Source: Candidatus Tokpelaia sp. (GTDB lineage: Bacteria > Pseudomonadota > Alphaproteobacteria > Rhizobiales > Rhizobiaceae). From it: a stretch of 64,000 nucleotides of DNA. Made by a program: the position numbers and the translations under genes. The notes beneath the pieces were generated by a model, which worked only from the letters and a program-made list of their open reading frames with translations, had not been told where the DNA came from and did not search any database. The DNA is taken from positions 124,001 through 188,000 of the forward strand of contig NZ_QLZD01000033.1 in the NCBI RefSeq assembly GCF_008636115.1, read 5' to 3'. Positions 24,962-35,171 of the stretch are shown in pieces (the stretch's first letter is position 1; the number at the start of each line of letters is the position of its first letter).

Positions 24962-26248
24962 CTAGGATTCTGAGAAAGGAGCCACAGCATCATAGCCGTA
25001 AAGCCAATCCAGATCGCTCAAAAAACGCCTCTGCGGCCGCAGACGCATATATTGATTGCGGATAAAAGCGGCCGGGCCGGATAAATGATAAACAAAACGA
25101 TTAAAATCACCGCGCCCGGCAACGGCTTTCAGCCTTTGCTCCCGCAGAGCGCTGAAACGGGAAAGCTCAGCCGCATTATCTGCTGACTCTCTTTGCCGCA
25201 ATCCTGTCGCTATAAATTGCGCCAGAGCGCAGGCATCTTCTATGGCCTGCGCTGCGCCCTGAGCACTAAAAGGGGTGACCGCATGGGCGGCATCGCCTAA
25301 AAATATCACCCCGTTAGCGTTTGAAAAGCGTGGAAAAGGCATTTGAAACAGCGGCCAGCACAGCCATGACGGCGCCTGGTCAATCACTGCCCGCAAAAGC
25401 GGATTCTTCCCGTTAAAAAACTGCAATAATTGCTCTTTATCGCCCTGTTGCGACCATTTATCGCCGATATTTTTGCCTTTGGTGATAATGACGAAATTGT
25501 AAACAGCCCCCTGACGCAAAGGGTAAATAATAAAATGGCTGTCTTTGCTCATATAGGCGGAAACAGAATCCAATACTCCCCCGCCGGCAAAATCTGCCGG
25601 CAAATTCTGCCGCTCCAAAGTGGATCGCCAGGCAATATAAGAACTGAAGCGCGCTTTCTCACCGCAACAGGCGGCGCGTAAGCGCGACCAGACGCCGTCA
25701 CAGCAAATGACGCAACGCGCCGATAGAGTTTCAACAGAATTTTGTTGCGGCTCTGCCTCTGCCTGGCTTTTCTCCTGCTCTTCCTGCAAAGTGACAATAT
25801 CTACCTGAAATCCCGTTTGCGCATTACCGCGCACCTGATTAACACTATGGCTGCCGTAATAATGAATTAACGGGTTTTTATCAATATTTTCCTTTAAGAC
25901 TTTTTGTAAATCAGCGCGATGAATAGTCAGATAAGGTGCATGCCAATATTGCTCTGCCATGGCTTTTATTGGTAAATGCAGCAATATTTTACCGCTATCG
26001 GCATGGTTTAAATTGATAAAATCAGGCTCGGCGGCCAAAGGCGTCAGCGCTGCCAGCAGCCCCAATTTATCCAATAAGCGCGTAGCATTGGGGGCAAGCT
26101 GCAGGCCGGCCCCCACTTCCTGCAGGACAGAAGATTTTTCATAAAGGGTGGAGGGAATATTATGCGCTGCCAAAGCAAGCGCTGCTGCCATGCCGGCAAT
26201 GCCGGCCCCGGCAATAATAATATCATGTTCAGCGTATTCTATTGCCAT
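24962..26248 (-). CDS. FAD-dependent monooxygenase, salicylate-hydroxylase-like
   Basis: A 428-residue flavoprotein of the PHBH/salicylate hydroxylase superfamily. The Rossmann loop is IIAGAGIAGMAAALALA (about 10-26), the DG motif is CDGVWSRLR and the GD motif is FLGDAAHAVTPFSAQGAAQAIEDA. These predict NAD(P)H-dependent aromatic or related hydroxylation, but the true substrate is not known. The spacing of 41 bases from the upstream zinc-finger gene suggests a shared transcript, an arrangement that I believe recurs in Rhizobiales. Confidence 0.85.
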   Translation of the reverse strand: MAIEYAEHDIIIAGAGIAGMAAALALAAHNIPSTLYEKSSVLQEVGAGLQLAPNATRLLDKLGLLAALTPLAAEPDFINLNHADSGKILLHLPIKAMAEQYWHAPYLTIHRADLQKVLKENIDKNPLIHYYGSHSVNQVRGNAQTGFQVDIVTLQEEQEKSQAEAEPQQNSVETLSARCVICCDGVWSRLRAACCGEKARFSSYIAWRSTLERQNLPADFAGGGVLDSVSAYMSKDSHFIIYPLRQGAVYNFVIITKGKNIGDKWSQQGDKEQLLQFFNGKNPLLRAVIDQAPSWLCWPLFQMPFPRFSNANGVIFLGDAAHAVTPFSAQGAAQAIEDACALAQFIATGLRQRESADNAAELSRFSALREQRLKAVAGRGDFNRFVYHLSGPAAFIRNQYMRLRPQRRFLSDLDWLYGYDAVAPFSES

Positions 26249-26289
26249 GAATTTATCTCCGCCGATTTACGGAACCCCCTCGAATTTTG

Positions 26290-26529
26290 TTAAATCTGTG
26301 TGTGGAAACTGCCTGCCGGCTTTAACTGATTATCAGGCAAATCTGCATCAAAGCGATAAAGCGTAGAGCAATAAGGGCACAATATTTCATTCTCCGCCGC
26401 CATATTTAAAGCTATATGCGGGTGATCAAAAGGCGCCGCCGCACCGGCGCAGATAAATTTTCTGGCGCCGATGAAAATTTCCTTACTGCCTGTATCACTG
26501 TTAAAACAGGGGAGAGAATGTTGTATCAT
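26290..26529 (-). CDS. Small zinc-finger domain protein (zf-CHCC, NDUFS6-like)
   Basis: A 79-residue protein with the zf-CHCC pattern: a Cys in FICAGAAAP, His in DHPHIALNM, and the pair CPYC. The fold is shared with the NDUFS6 (complex I 13 kDa) accessory subunit and binds one zinc. Alphaproteobacteria have this as a small protein associated with NADH dehydrogenase. Its gene stands just upstream of the FAD monooxygenase on the same strand. Confidence 0.85.
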   Translation of the reverse strand: MIQHSLPCFNSDTGSKEIFIGARKFICAGAAAPFDHPHIALNMAAENEILCPYCSTLYRFDADLPDNQLKPAGSFHTQI

Positions 26530-26668
26530 TTATGCCTCTTCTCCGGCTTTATCGGCAAAATGCCGTTTCTTGCCTTCCGCTTTCGCCGGTTTATTGCGGC
26601 CGGAAAATAGAATAATTCTATAGCACCCGCCTTCTGCCCAATATTACGCCTGCCATTTATAAAGCCTG

Positions 26669-27622
26669 TTATGAAGCGAAAATTCGCGCATAAGACTGAG
26701 CGGCAATATTTTGGCAAATCTCCTTAATATTCTCCAATGTGCCGAGGCCTGTGCCTTTTTCCATCACCGTAGCGGCGCCGCAGGCAAGCCCCAGTCTGAA
26801 GGCATCTGCCACGCTGCCGCCTTTGGCCAGAACATAAAGCGCGCCACCGACAAAGCTGTCACCGGCGCCGGAGGCGCTGATTGCTTTCACTTTGGGCGAG
26901 GGCAGGCAGATTTTCTCATTCCGCGTGGCCAGAACAGCACCCTCTGCCCCCAAAGTGACGGCAATGGCCTTGCTGATACCGCCATGCACCAAATGTTGTG
27001 CCGCTTCGGCAATATCCTCCGGTCTGTCATATTTTTGCCCGGTGCATTCTTCAAATTCGTCCTGGCTGGGTTTTATTAAAGTTGCGCCGCCAAGTTGCAT
27101 CACATGCTGCAAGGCTTCGCCCGATGTATCAATAACAATTTCACCGCCGCGCCGGCCGGCCAGGGCAATAAGCTCGTCATAAACCGCTACGGGCACGCCG
27201 CGCGGCAGGCTGCCGCTGACAACCAGCCAATCCCAATCATTATCCTCACAGGCACGAAGACAATCACGCCATTCGGAATCCTGCAAAACCGGCCCTTCGG
27301 CGATAAAGCGATATTCCGACCCGGTGGATTGCTCATGAATCACATTATTGATACGTGTCTCCCCGGCAATGCGGATAATTTTTTTGGCAATTTGTCGCTC
27401 TTCCAGCAAATGATCCAGCACTGCGCCCATAACGCCGCCGCGGGCATAAAGCGCCTGCGTACTGCCGCCCAGGCGGTCAATAACGCGGGCAACATTGATA
27501 CCACCGCCGCCCGGGTGAAAGCTTTCATCATGGGTGCGGATTTTCTGCACTGCATCGACATGATAAACTTCGCAGGCAGCGTCTACAGTCGGGTTAAAGG
27601 TCAGGGTCATTATATGTTGCAT
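26669..27622 (-). CDS. PfkB-family hexose phosphate kinase (1-phosphofructokinase or 6-phosphofructokinase II type)
   Basis: About 317 residues of the ribokinase/PfkB fold. Motifs follow the phosphofructokinase branch: MTLTFNPTVDAACEV at the start, HPGGGGINVARVI, VSGSLPRGV, IDTSGEAL, KPSQDEF and the anion-hole SGAGDSFVGG with the catalytic Asp. E. coli PfkB shares the GGGGINVAR and SSGEAL blocks, so phosphorylation of fructose-6-phosphate is as likely as of fructose-1-phosphate. An in-frame TTG at 27640 overlaps AAGGAG; that hexamer is better read as the ribosome site of the ATG at 27622, which set this start. Confidence 0.87.
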   Translation of the reverse strand: MQHIMTLTFNPTVDAACEVYHVDAVQKIRTHDESFHPGGGGINVARVIDRLGGSTQALYARGGVMGAVLDHLLEERQIAKKIIRIAGETRINNVIHEQSTGSEYRFIAEGPVLQDSEWRDCLRACEDNDWDWLVVSGSLPRGVPVAVYDELIALAGRRGGEIVIDTSGEALQHVMQLGGATLIKPSQDEFEECTGQKYDRPEDIAEAAQHLVHGGISKAIAVTLGAEGAVLATRNEKICLPSPKVKAISASGAGDSFVGGALYVLAKGGSVADAFRLGLACGAATVMEKGTGLGTLENIKEICQNIAAQSYARIFAS

Positions 27623-27662
27623 GGCTTCAGGCTCCTTCAAGCCAGGGGAATTTTCTCAATTT

Positions 27663-28844
27663 TTATTTTCCGTTACCGGCTGCCGGTTCAAACAATAGCA
27701 GCCGGCCGGCATCAAATTTCAAGGCAAGCCGGCCGGACAATACAGCCAGAGCCTTGCTGCCGAAAAGCTCAAACCGCCAGCCGTGCATGGCGGCAATATC
27801 CGCCTTTTCTTTCTCTGCCGCCAGCCTGCTAATATCATCACCGCCGGCAATAAGCTTTTGGGCAAGATTATGCTCTTCAGCAATGAGTTTCAGCAGCAGT
27901 TTTAAAATTTCCACTTCACTTTTATTATTTTCCGGCGCGGAAGAATATGCGGCAAATTGCGGCAGCCCTTGATGGGCGCTGTTTTTGCCCGCTTCAATTA
28001 CCAGTTGCAGCAGGGCATTTATATCGAGCCGGTGGCGCGGCGGTTTGCGCAAACTACGCAGTGACAGCAGCGTTTGCTTATCTTGCGGCAGGTGAGCGGC
28101 AATTTCTATCAGGCTGTCATCAGCCAGAATATGGCCGCGCGGCAGATTCTGCCGCCGGGCCTGTTCTTCCCGCCAGGCAGCGAGGCTTTGCAAGGCTGCC
28201 CATTGCCGGGGCGTATGCAGTTTTCGTTGCTGGCCTTTTATTTTTTTCCATGCCTGTTCCGGCGGTAATTTATAAGTTTCTACTGCTGCCAGAACCGCCA
28301 TTTCTTCTTTTATCCATGTCTGCCGCCCCCATTCTTCCAGATTTTTGTTCAAATTCAGGTAAATATCGCGCAAATAGGTTACATCGGCCAGGGCATAATC
28401 CAGTTGTTTTTGTGTCAGCGGCCGTCTGCTCCAGTCGGTAAAGCGGGAAGATTTATCCAGCCTGACACCGGTAATTTTATAGACTAGACTGTCATAAGCG
28501 GCAGATTCACCATAGCCGACAGCCTGAGCTGCAATTTGCGTGTCAAATAAAGGTTCAGGAATATGGCCGCTCAGAGTAAAAATAATTTCAATATCCTGCC
28601 GGGCGGCATGAAAAACCTTAACAATATTCCTTTGTTGCATCAGAGCAAAAAACGGCTTTAAATCAAGCTGCGGGGATAAAGGGTCAATCAGTATCTGCCC
28701 GGCGGGTGAGGCCAGTTGAATAAGGCAAAGCTCGGGATAATAAGTGGATTGGCGATGAAATTCCGTATCCACAGTGACAAAAGGCGCCTGTGCCAGCCGT
28801 GCCAGGGCTTTTTCCAGATCTGATGTTGTTGCAATAAGCGACAT
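27663..28844 (-). CDS. rnd: Ribonuclease D
   Basis: A 393-residue 3'-5' exoribonuclease that trims tRNA precursors. The DEDDy exonuclease domain carries FVTVDTEFHRQ (Asp and Glu), FHAARQDIEI (Asp) and DYALADVTYL (Tyr and Asp). An HRDC domain follows in the C-terminal half. The frame is open 25 more codons upstream, but the ATG at 28844 has a TGGAG ribosome site and matches the family N-terminus (MSLIATTSDLE). It is divergent from aspS and lies 40 bases before the PfkB-type kinase. Confidence 0.95.
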   Translation of the reverse strand: MSLIATTSDLEKALARLAQAPFVTVDTEFHRQSTYYPELCLIQLASPAGQILIDPLSPQLDLKPFFALMQQRNIVKVFHAARQDIEIIFTLSGHIPEPLFDTQIAAQAVGYGESAAYDSLVYKITGVRLDKSSRFTDWSRRPLTQKQLDYALADVTYLRDIYLNLNKNLEEWGRQTWIKEEMAVLAAVETYKLPPEQAWKKIKGQQRKLHTPRQWAALQSLAAWREEQARRQNLPRGHILADDSLIEIAAHLPQDKQTLLSLRSLRKPPRHRLDINALLQLVIEAGKNSAHQGLPQFAAYSSAPENNKSEVEILKLLLKLIAEEHNLAQKLIAGGDDISRLAAEKEKADIAAMHGWRFELFGSKALAVLSGRLALKFDAGRLLLFEPAAGNGK

Positions 28845-29071
28845 GGTCAGGCTCCACTTCACAGCTTGATAAAACAAAAAAGGCAAAAATACCATAAACG
28901 GCCTTCCTCTTTGGCGCAATGGGATAAAATTTGCTGCAATTTGGCAAAAATCGCTTGCTTTAAGGGGGTGCGCCTGTGTAAGTCTTGGGCGCTATATGCT
29001 AAGTCTCGGTCGTACCGCCTTCCTGCCGCTTTTGCGGCGCGCAGTTTAACGGTATTTTATAAAGGCAATCT

Positions 29072-30862
29072 ATGATGAATGCTTACCGGAGCCATAATTG
29101 CGGCGCCTTGCGCAAGGCCGATATTGGTAAAAAAGTGCGCCTTTCAGGCTGGGTTAACCGTGTGCGTGACCATGGCGGCCTGCTTTTTATTGATTTGCGC
29201 GATCATTACGGGCTGACGCAAATTATTGTTAACCCCTCTTCGGCTGCTTTTGCCACCGCCAATATAGTGCGCAGCGAATGGGTGATTCGGGTTGAAGGTG
29301 AAGTTAAAGCGCGCAGCGGGGAGACGATAAACCCGGCTTTGCCAACCGGTGAAGTTGAAATTTTTGCCGGCAATATAGATATTTTGTCCAGAGCGGAAGA
29401 GCTGCCTTTGCCGGTTTTCGGCGAGCCGGATTATCCTGAAGATATTCGCCTGAAATACCGCTTTCTGGATTTGCGGCGTGAGACTTTGCACAAAAATATT
29501 GTGCGGCGGACGCAGATTATCGCCGCAATCCGCCGCCTGATGACAACAAGCGGCTTTACTGAATACAGCACGCCGATTTTGACCGCTTCTTCGCCGGAAG
29601 GGGCACGCGATTTTCTGGTGCCGAGCCGCCTGCATGCCGGCAGATTTTATGCCCTGCCGCAGGCGCCGCAGCAATATAAGCAATTATTGATGATGTCGGG
29701 TTTTGACCGCTATTTTCAGATTGCCCCCTGTTTTCGTGATGAAGATCCGCGCGCCGATCGCCTGCCGGGAGAATTTTATCAGCTTGATGTGGAAATGAGT
29801 TTTGTCGAGCAGGAAGATGTTTTTGCCGCTATCGAGCCTGTTATGCGCGCTGTGTTTAAAGAATTTGGCGAAGGCAAGGCTGTCCCTGAGCAATTTCCCC
29901 GTATCCCTTATGATGAGGCTATGCGCAAATATGGTTCGGACAAACCTGATTTGCGTAATCCGATTATGATGGAAAATGTGTCGGCACAGTTCCGCGATTC
30001 GGGTTTTAAGGTTTTTGCCAATATTCTGGCCGCTGATAAACAGGCGGAAATTTGGGCGATTCCCGCCAAAGGCGGCGGCAGCCGCGCTTTTTGCGACCGC
30101 ATGAATGCCTGGGCGCAAAAAGAAGGCCAGCCCGGCCTTGGCTATATATTCTGGCGCGAGGAAGAGGGCGTCTTGAGCGGGGTGGGGCCGCTGGCGAAAA
30201 ATCTTGGGGCTGAGCGAACGGAAAATTTGCGCAGGCAATTACAGCTTGCGGGAAATGATGCCTGTTTCTTTTGCGCCGGGCGGCCGCAAAAATTTGTCGC
30301 TTTTGCCGGAGCGGCGCGCAACAAACTGGGCGAAGAGCTGGGGCTGATTGATGAAAGCCGTTTTGCCCTGGCCTGGATTGTGGATTTTCCTTTTTATGAA
30401 TGGAATGAAGAAGAAAAACGGATTGAATTTTCGCATAATCCGTTTTCAATGCCGCAAGGCGGCATTGAAGCGCTGGAGACAAGTGAACCGCTGGCCATAA
30501 AAGCCTGGCAATATGATATTGTCTGCAACGGTTTTGAAATTGCGTCAGGCGGTATTCGCAATCATTTGCCGGAAACAATGGTCAAGGCTTTTGCGATTGC
30601 CGGACTTTCCCGCACTATAGTGGAAGAGCGTTTTGGCGGCCTTTACCGTGCTTTTCATTATGGTGCGCCGCCGCATGGCGGTGTGGCAGCGGGTATTGAC
30701 CGTATTGTCATGCTGCTGACGGGAGCCAGAAATTTGCGCGAAATTTCATTATTCCCGATGAATCAGCAGGCGGCTGATTTATTGATGGGCGCTCCGTCTG
30801 AGGTAAATGCGGCGCAATTACGTGATTTGCATATTCGCCTCATGCCGGGAGAGAAAAAATAG
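29072..30862 (+). CDS. aspS: Aspartate-tRNA ligase AspS
   Basis: A 596-residue class IIb aminoacyl-tRNA synthetase of the bacterial type. The N-terminal OB-fold ([24 protein letters not shown]) binds the anticodon. Motif 2 is [20 protein letters not shown], the GAD insertion lies in the middle, and motif 3 is [15 protein letters not shown]. Length is typical. Many alphaproteobacteria use AspRS non-discriminatingly together with GatCAB, but this cannot be judged here. Two adjacent ATG codons follow AAAGGCAATCT. It is divergent from rnd. Confidence 0.97.
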   Translation: MMNAYRSHNCGALRKADIGKKVRLSGWVNRVRDHGGLLFIDLRDHYGLTQIIVNPSSAAFATANIVRSEWVIRVEGEVKARSGETINPALPTGEVEIFAGNIDILSRAEELPLPVFGEPDYPEDIRLKYRFLDLRRETLHKNIVRRTQIIAAIRRLMTTSGFTEYSTPILTASSPEGARDFLVPSRLHAGRFYALPQAPQQYKQLLMMSGFDRYFQIAPCFRDEDPRADRLPGEFYQLDVEMSFVEQEDVFAAIEPVMRAVFKEFGEGKAVPEQFPRIPYDEAMRKYGSDKPDLRNPIMMENVSAQFRDSGFKVFANILAADKQAEIWAIPAKGGGSRAFCDRMNAWAQKEGQPGLGYIFWREEEGVLSGVGPLAKNLGAERTENLRRQLQLAGNDACFFCAGRPQKFVAFAGAARNKLGEELGLIDESRFALAWIVDFPFYEWNEEEKRIEFSHNPFSMPQGGIEALETSEPLAIKAWQYDIVCNGFEIASGGIRNHLPETMVKAFAIAGLSRTIVEERFGGLYRAFHYGAPPHGGVAAGIDRIVMLLTGARNLREISLFPMNQQAADLLMGAPSEVNAAQLRDLHIRLMPGEKK

Positions 30863-30971
30863 GCAATTACCCGGGATACAAGGTGAAAACAGTAAAGCGC
30901 TGCGTGTTTTTCCGGCCTTTGATCTGTTAAACTCCGATAAGTTAAAAAAACGGCAATATAGATGAGGCAGA

Positions 30972-32246
30972 ATGGCTTACGCAAATATGGCGGCCAATAA
31001 GGCCGCAGATTTTGGTAAATCTTCGGTTGATATAGAGGGTCGGGCCGGTGGGAGCCTGGCAGAAGCCGGCATTAGTCCTGCAAAAAAAAGGCAGGATAAC
31101 AAGCCGAAAACGGTTGTTTTTGCCTGCGATGAAAATTATGCGCCTTATTTGCCGGTAGTTCTCCAGTCTTTGATTGATCATTCTTCTGCTGCTTATGGCT
31201 ATGAAATCGTCATTATGGATTGTTGCGCCGATCCGCAATCGGAAATTTTTGATGAAATGCGGCATAATTTACAGGAAATGCTGACGGGAAAGAGTAATTT
31301 TTCTCTGAAATATATCAAACTGCGTGCCGCTTTGGAGCAAAATGCTTTTTTACGCAAAAATGAGCCGGCGCTAAAACGCTATGGCTACGGCACTTATGCG
31401 CGTGTTTTTATCCCCGATTTATTGGCCGATTGTGAAAAAGCGCTGTATCTGGATATTGATCATATTATTCTGGCTGATATTGCCGCCCTTTTTGCTTTGC
31501 CGCTGGGAGACAGGCTGATCGCCGCCGTGCCCGATGTCAATGTTGCTGCTTTGCGCCTGCAAGCGGATTCCCGGCGCAAGCAACTGGTTGAGCAAAAACT
31601 GGGGCTTCTGCCGGATAATTATTATATTGTCGCCAGCCCGATGTTATTTAATATTCAGGCTTGCCGCAAATTCGGTTTTACAGAAAAAATTCTTGCTTTA
31701 CTGGCGCAGGATTATAAATTGCCCTTTCCGGATCAGGACGCTATTAACGCTGTCTGCAAGGGGCAGATATTTTATCTGCCGCAAAAATGGGGGCGGGTTA
31801 ATGCCCGCAATTTTGCCGGCCTGTGCGATATTATTCGCAAAGGCGGCAATTCTCAACAAATTGCAACAGTGCTGGGCGATTGGCGCGCCGATTCTACTGA
31901 TATTGCTGTGATTCATTATGTGACAACGCCCAAGCCGTGGGGCGGTGTCGGCCCCGATTATTCCGGCCTATGGTGGCATTATGCAACAAAAACCGCAAAC
32001 GGCGTAGCTTTATTGTTTTCTCTGCTTTTTCCCCTTGTCGCGCCGGGGGCGCGGGGTTATTTTGTCAAAACCTATAAATTATTTGGCCTGCCTGTTTTGA
32101 CAATAAAAACTTTCCCGGAGAAAATATATTATCAGTTGGGAAAATTCTCTTTTGTCAAAAAAATATATGGCAAGGAGAATTGTTATATTTATGTTTTTGG
32201 TATAAAAATTTTCACTATTCATAAAAAACCGGCTTGGGAAAGCTGA
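30972..32246 (+). CDS. Glycosyltransferase family 8 (LPS glycosyltransferase type)
   Basis: A 424-residue GT8 retaining glycosyltransferase, probably adding galactose or glucose to the lipopolysaccharide core or a surface glycan. The first catalytic block is VVFACDENYAPYLPVVLQSL (near residue 45), the metal-binding DxD is in ALYLDIDHIIL, and the product-side block has PFPDQDAIN. A polar 40-residue N-terminal extension precedes the domain, and the C-terminal 80 residues are basic and aromatic, fitting peripheral membrane attachment. No other LPS core gene is adjacent, although galE lies 1.6 kb away. Confidence 0.85.
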   Translation: MAYANMAANKAADFGKSSVDIEGRAGGSLAEAGISPAKKRQDNKPKTVVFACDENYAPYLPVVLQSLIDHSSAAYGYEIVIMDCCADPQSEIFDEMRHNLQEMLTGKSNFSLKYIKLRAALEQNAFLRKNEPALKRYGYGTYARVFIPDLLADCEKALYLDIDHIILADIAALFALPLGDRLIAAVPDVNVAALRLQADSRRKQLVEQKLGLLPDNYYIVASPMLFNIQACRKFGFTEKILALLAQDYKLPFPDQDAINAVCKGQIFYLPQKWGRVNARNFAGLCDIIRKGGNSQQIATVLGDWRADSTDIAVIHYVTTPKPWGGVGPDYSGLWWHYATKTANGVALLFSLLFPLVAPGARGYFVKTYKLFGLPVLTIKTFPEKIYYQLGKFSFVKKIYGKENCYIYVFGIKIFTIHKKPAWES

Positions 32247-32421
32247 TAAATCCTGTAAAAAGCAGTTTATGCCTGCTATATTCCGCCGCCGTAATTGGGG
32301 GGGAGTCTGCCAGAATAAGGTCGGATTTCACTTTAAGCCCTATCTTCCATTTTTGCTGAAAATCGGCTAATATGGCGGTTCTATAGGGCAGAATATCAAT
32401 TTAAGACGGATAAAGCGGGTT

Positions 32422-32814
32422 ATGGCGCGTTTTTCAATCGTGACTTTGACAGATAAAGCGGCACAGCGCATTAAGGAAATTTGCGCTGCTCATAAAGGGG
32501 CACAAGGGCTTTTGCTGGGCGTTAAAAAAGGCGGCTGCGCCGGGCTGGAATATAGTATGGATTTGGTCACGCCGGATATTTCGGCAGTAAAGCCGAATAT
32601 GGATAAAATAGAGCAGGACGGCGCTACAGTATTTATCGAACCGCAAGCTGTGCTGTTTTTACTGGGGACAGAAATAGATTTTGAAGCCACGCCACTGCGT
32701 ACGGGTTTTGTTTTTAATAATCCCAATCAGACTTCCGCCTGCGGCTGCGGTGTATCGGTAGAAATCACCCCCGCTACGGCTGAAGATTTCCGGCAGAAAG
32801 CACAATTAGCGTAA
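32422..32814 (+). CDS. HesB/IscA-family iron-sulfur cluster assembly protein
   Basis: A 130-residue A-type carrier that delivers Fe-S clusters. The three ligand cysteines are present: C39 in KKGGCAGLEY and C107 and C109 in SACGCGVS. Length is slightly over the 107-122 common for IscA/SufA/ErpA, because of short extensions at both ends. It stands alone here rather than in a suf operon, so ErpA- or SufA-type cannot be decided. Confidence 0.93.
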   Translation: MARFSIVTLTDKAAQRIKEICAAHKGAQGLLLGVKKGGCAGLEYSMDLVTPDISAVKPNMDKIEQDGATVFIEPQAVLFLLGTEIDFEATPLRTGFVFNNPNQTSACGCGVSVEITPATAEDFRQKAQLA

Positions 32815-32902
32815 TAGAAAATAAGTTAATGGCAGTGGTTTAATTGCATGGCAATAATTTATAAAGCCTGCCCGAGGTCTTTATAAGAGATATGTATCAC
32901 TA

Positions 32903-33739
32903 TTACGGGGTGTTGTTGACGCGCTCTTTGTTTTTTTCTTCCTTTTCTTTCGCTTCATTCCATAAGGTTTCCATTTCTACTATATTGGCTGCTGCCAGGT
33001 TTCTATGTCGTTTCTGCAGTTCTTTTTCTATATAAGTGAAGCGCCGGCGAAATTTCTGATTGGTTTTCTTCAGGCTGTCTTCAAAATTTGCTCTTATTTT
33101 ACGCCCGAGATTGATAAGGGTAAATATTACATCACCATATTCGGCCATTTGTTCTTCAGCGCTGCCTTTTTTGATAGCTTCCTGTAATTCTTTCAATTCT
33201 TCCTGCAGTTTTCGCAAAACAGGCCGGGCTTCAACCCAGTCAAACCCTGTTGCTTCTGCCTTTTCCTGTAATTTGGCGGCCTCCAGCACTGCGGGCAGGG
33301 CAGAGGAAACTGCATCAAGATAATAAATATTACCTTGCCCTTTGGCAGCTTTTTCCTGCATTTTTATTGCTTGCCATTGCTGTTTATGCGCAGCAGCGTC
33401 AAGCCTTGCAGTTTTGGCGGCAGCCGGGCCGAAAATATGCGCGTGCCGGCGGATAAGCTTGCTGTTAACGGCTTGCACCACATTATTAAAATTAAAACTG
33501 CCTTCTTCTTCGGCCAATCGGGCATGATAGACAATCTGCAACAGTAGATCCCCCAGCTCTTCACATAAATCCTGCTTATTATTGCGATTGACAGCGTCAA
33601 CCACCTCATAGGCTTCTTCTATTGCATAGGGGGCAAGAGAGCGAAAATTCTGCTTTATATCCCAGGCAGAACCGGTTTGCGGGTGGCGCAGAGCGACTAT
33701 GAGAGCCAATAATTGTTCTATTTTATCGCTAGCCTGCAT
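32903..33739 (-). CDS. mazG: Nucleoside triphosphate pyrophosphohydrolase MazG
   Basis: A 278-residue enzyme hydrolysing NTPs to NMP and pyrophosphate, with two MazG domains. The first has the signature Trp-Asp start (CPWDxxQ replaced by SAWDIKQNF), EEAYEVVDAV and EELGDLLLQIVYHA. The second has KLQEELKELQEAI and EYGDVIFTLINL. The metal-binding EExxE and ExxD elements are intact in both. It probably removes damaged or excess nucleotides. The usual Cys-Pro in the opening motif is replaced by Ser-Ala. Confidence 0.94.
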   Translation of the reverse strand: MQASDKIEQLLALIVALRHPQTGSAWDIKQNFRSLAPYAIEEAYEVVDAVNRNNKQDLCEELGDLLLQIVYHARLAEEEGSFNFNNVVQAVNSKLIRRHAHIFGPAAAKTARLDAAAHKQQWQAIKMQEKAAKGQGNIYYLDAVSSALPAVLEAAKLQEKAEATGFDWVEARPVLRKLQEELKELQEAIKKGSAEEQMAEYGDVIFTLINLGRKIRANFEDSLKKTNQKFRRRFTYIEKELQKRHRNLAAANIVEMETLWNEAKEKEEKNKERVNNTP

Positions 33740-33876
33740 AATTTGCTCTTTTGCGGCAATTTATATTGGGGGCGGGTGAGGCGGATATTTTGGCCTCGGC
33801 TTGCCTTTTGCCTTAATCTGTTCCAAAATAAAGAAGAAGCAGAGGCAATGCAAGGCACAATTAAACGGGAGCAATT

Positions 33877-34887
33877 ATGACAATTCTGGTCACAGGCGGC
33901 GCGGGTTATATTGGGTCTCATATTTGTGTTTCCCTGTTATTGCAGGGTCATTCTGTTGTCATTATTGACAATTTTTCCAATAGTTATGCGGAAGTCATAG
34001 AGCGTATTGCTGCTATAACCGGTAAAAAACCGGTTTTGGCGAAAGGTGATATTCGCGATCGTACTTTTTTGAAATCTGTGCTGGAAACTTACAAATGCAG
34101 CGCCGTTATTCATTTGGCCGGGCTGAAAGCAGTAGGGGAATCTGCGCACCGGCCGCTGGATTATTATGATTGCAATGTTTATGGCAGTCTGTGTCTGTTA
34201 CAGGCCATGCAGGCCGCCAATGTTAAAAAATTCATTTTTTCTTCCACCGCCACGGTTTACGGAGTGCCGCAATATTTACCTTATGATGAAAAGCACCCTC
34301 TGGCGCCGGAAAATGTCTATGGTCGCAGCAAATTGATGGTAGAAACCATAATGGCGGATTTGTATGCGGCCGATCCCGGCTGGAGTTTCAGCATTTTGCG
34401 CTATTTTAACCCTGTCGGCGCGCATGAAAGTGGCCTGATAGGAGAAGATCCGCGCGGTCACCCCAATAATTTAATGCCGATTATTGCCCAGGTGGCCGGC
34501 GGCCGGCGAGAAAAATTGACCATTTGGGGCAATGATTATCCGACAGCAGACGGCACCGGGCGGCGTGATTATATTCATGTTGCCGATCTGGCTGAAGGTC
34601 ATGTAGCGGCGCTGGCGCATTTGGAAAAAGCAGGGCTGAATATTTACAATCTTGGTTGCGGCCGGCCCTATAGCGTTTTTGATGTGATTCATACTTTTGA
34701 GCATATTTCAAATCGTCCGATAAATTATGATATTGGGCCGCGCCGCGCCGGCGATATAGCAGAATTTTATGCTAATGCTGCGGCCGCCAAAGATAAACTG
34801 GGGTGGGAGGCAAAGCGGGATTTGCGTTCTATGTGCGCCGATATGTGGAATTTTCAGGTAAAAAATCCGCAAGGTTATCAGGGCTAA
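33877..34887 (+). CDS. galE: UDP-glucose 4-epimerase GalE
   Basis: A 336-residue short-chain dehydrogenase/reductase that interconverts UDP-glucose and UDP-galactose. The NAD loop is GGAGYIGSHICV at residues 7-18. The catalytic Ser/Thr is in SSTATVYG and the Tyr-x3-Lys in VYGRSKLMVE. The downstream RYFNPVGAH, NDYPTADGTGRRDYIHVADLA and YNLGCGR blocks are diagnostic of GalE. It could supply UDP-galactose to the GT8 transferase nearby. GGAGCAATT precedes the ATG. Confidence 0.96.
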   Translation: MTILVTGGAGYIGSHICVSLLLQGHSVVIIDNFSNSYAEVIERIAAITGKKPVLAKGDIRDRTFLKSVLETYKCSAVIHLAGLKAVGESAHRPLDYYDCNVYGSLCLLQAMQAANVKKFIFSSTATVYGVPQYLPYDEKHPLAPENVYGRSKLMVETIMADLYAADPGWSFSILRYFNPVGAHESGLIGEDPRGHPNNLMPIIAQVAGGRREKLTIWGNDYPTADGTGRRDYIHVADLAEGHVAALAHLEKAGLNIYNLGCGRPYSVFDVIHTFEHISNRPINYDIGPRRAGDIAEFYANAAAAKDKLGWEAKRDLRSMCADMWNFQVKNPQGYQG

Positions 34888-35171
34888 TATTCCCGAATAT
34901 TTATCAGCTTTATTTGCTGCTCCAGATGATCGGCCTTGCGTTTTGTTTCGCTTCTTTCCTGTTTTCTGACAGACCCCGGCAATCCGGCTGATTTGCTGTT
35001 TTTTCAGTAGATTAGCCGGTTTTCATTGATCAGGATTCCCGTTTTGCTGAAAATCTTTTCATTTTTCTGCAAGATTATCTGTCTTATCAGCTTCTCCCTG
35101 CTTTGCATGCGGTATTATAGGGTGAATCTGTAATATCGGGCAACTATAGAGCCGGCTATATAATATTGCCG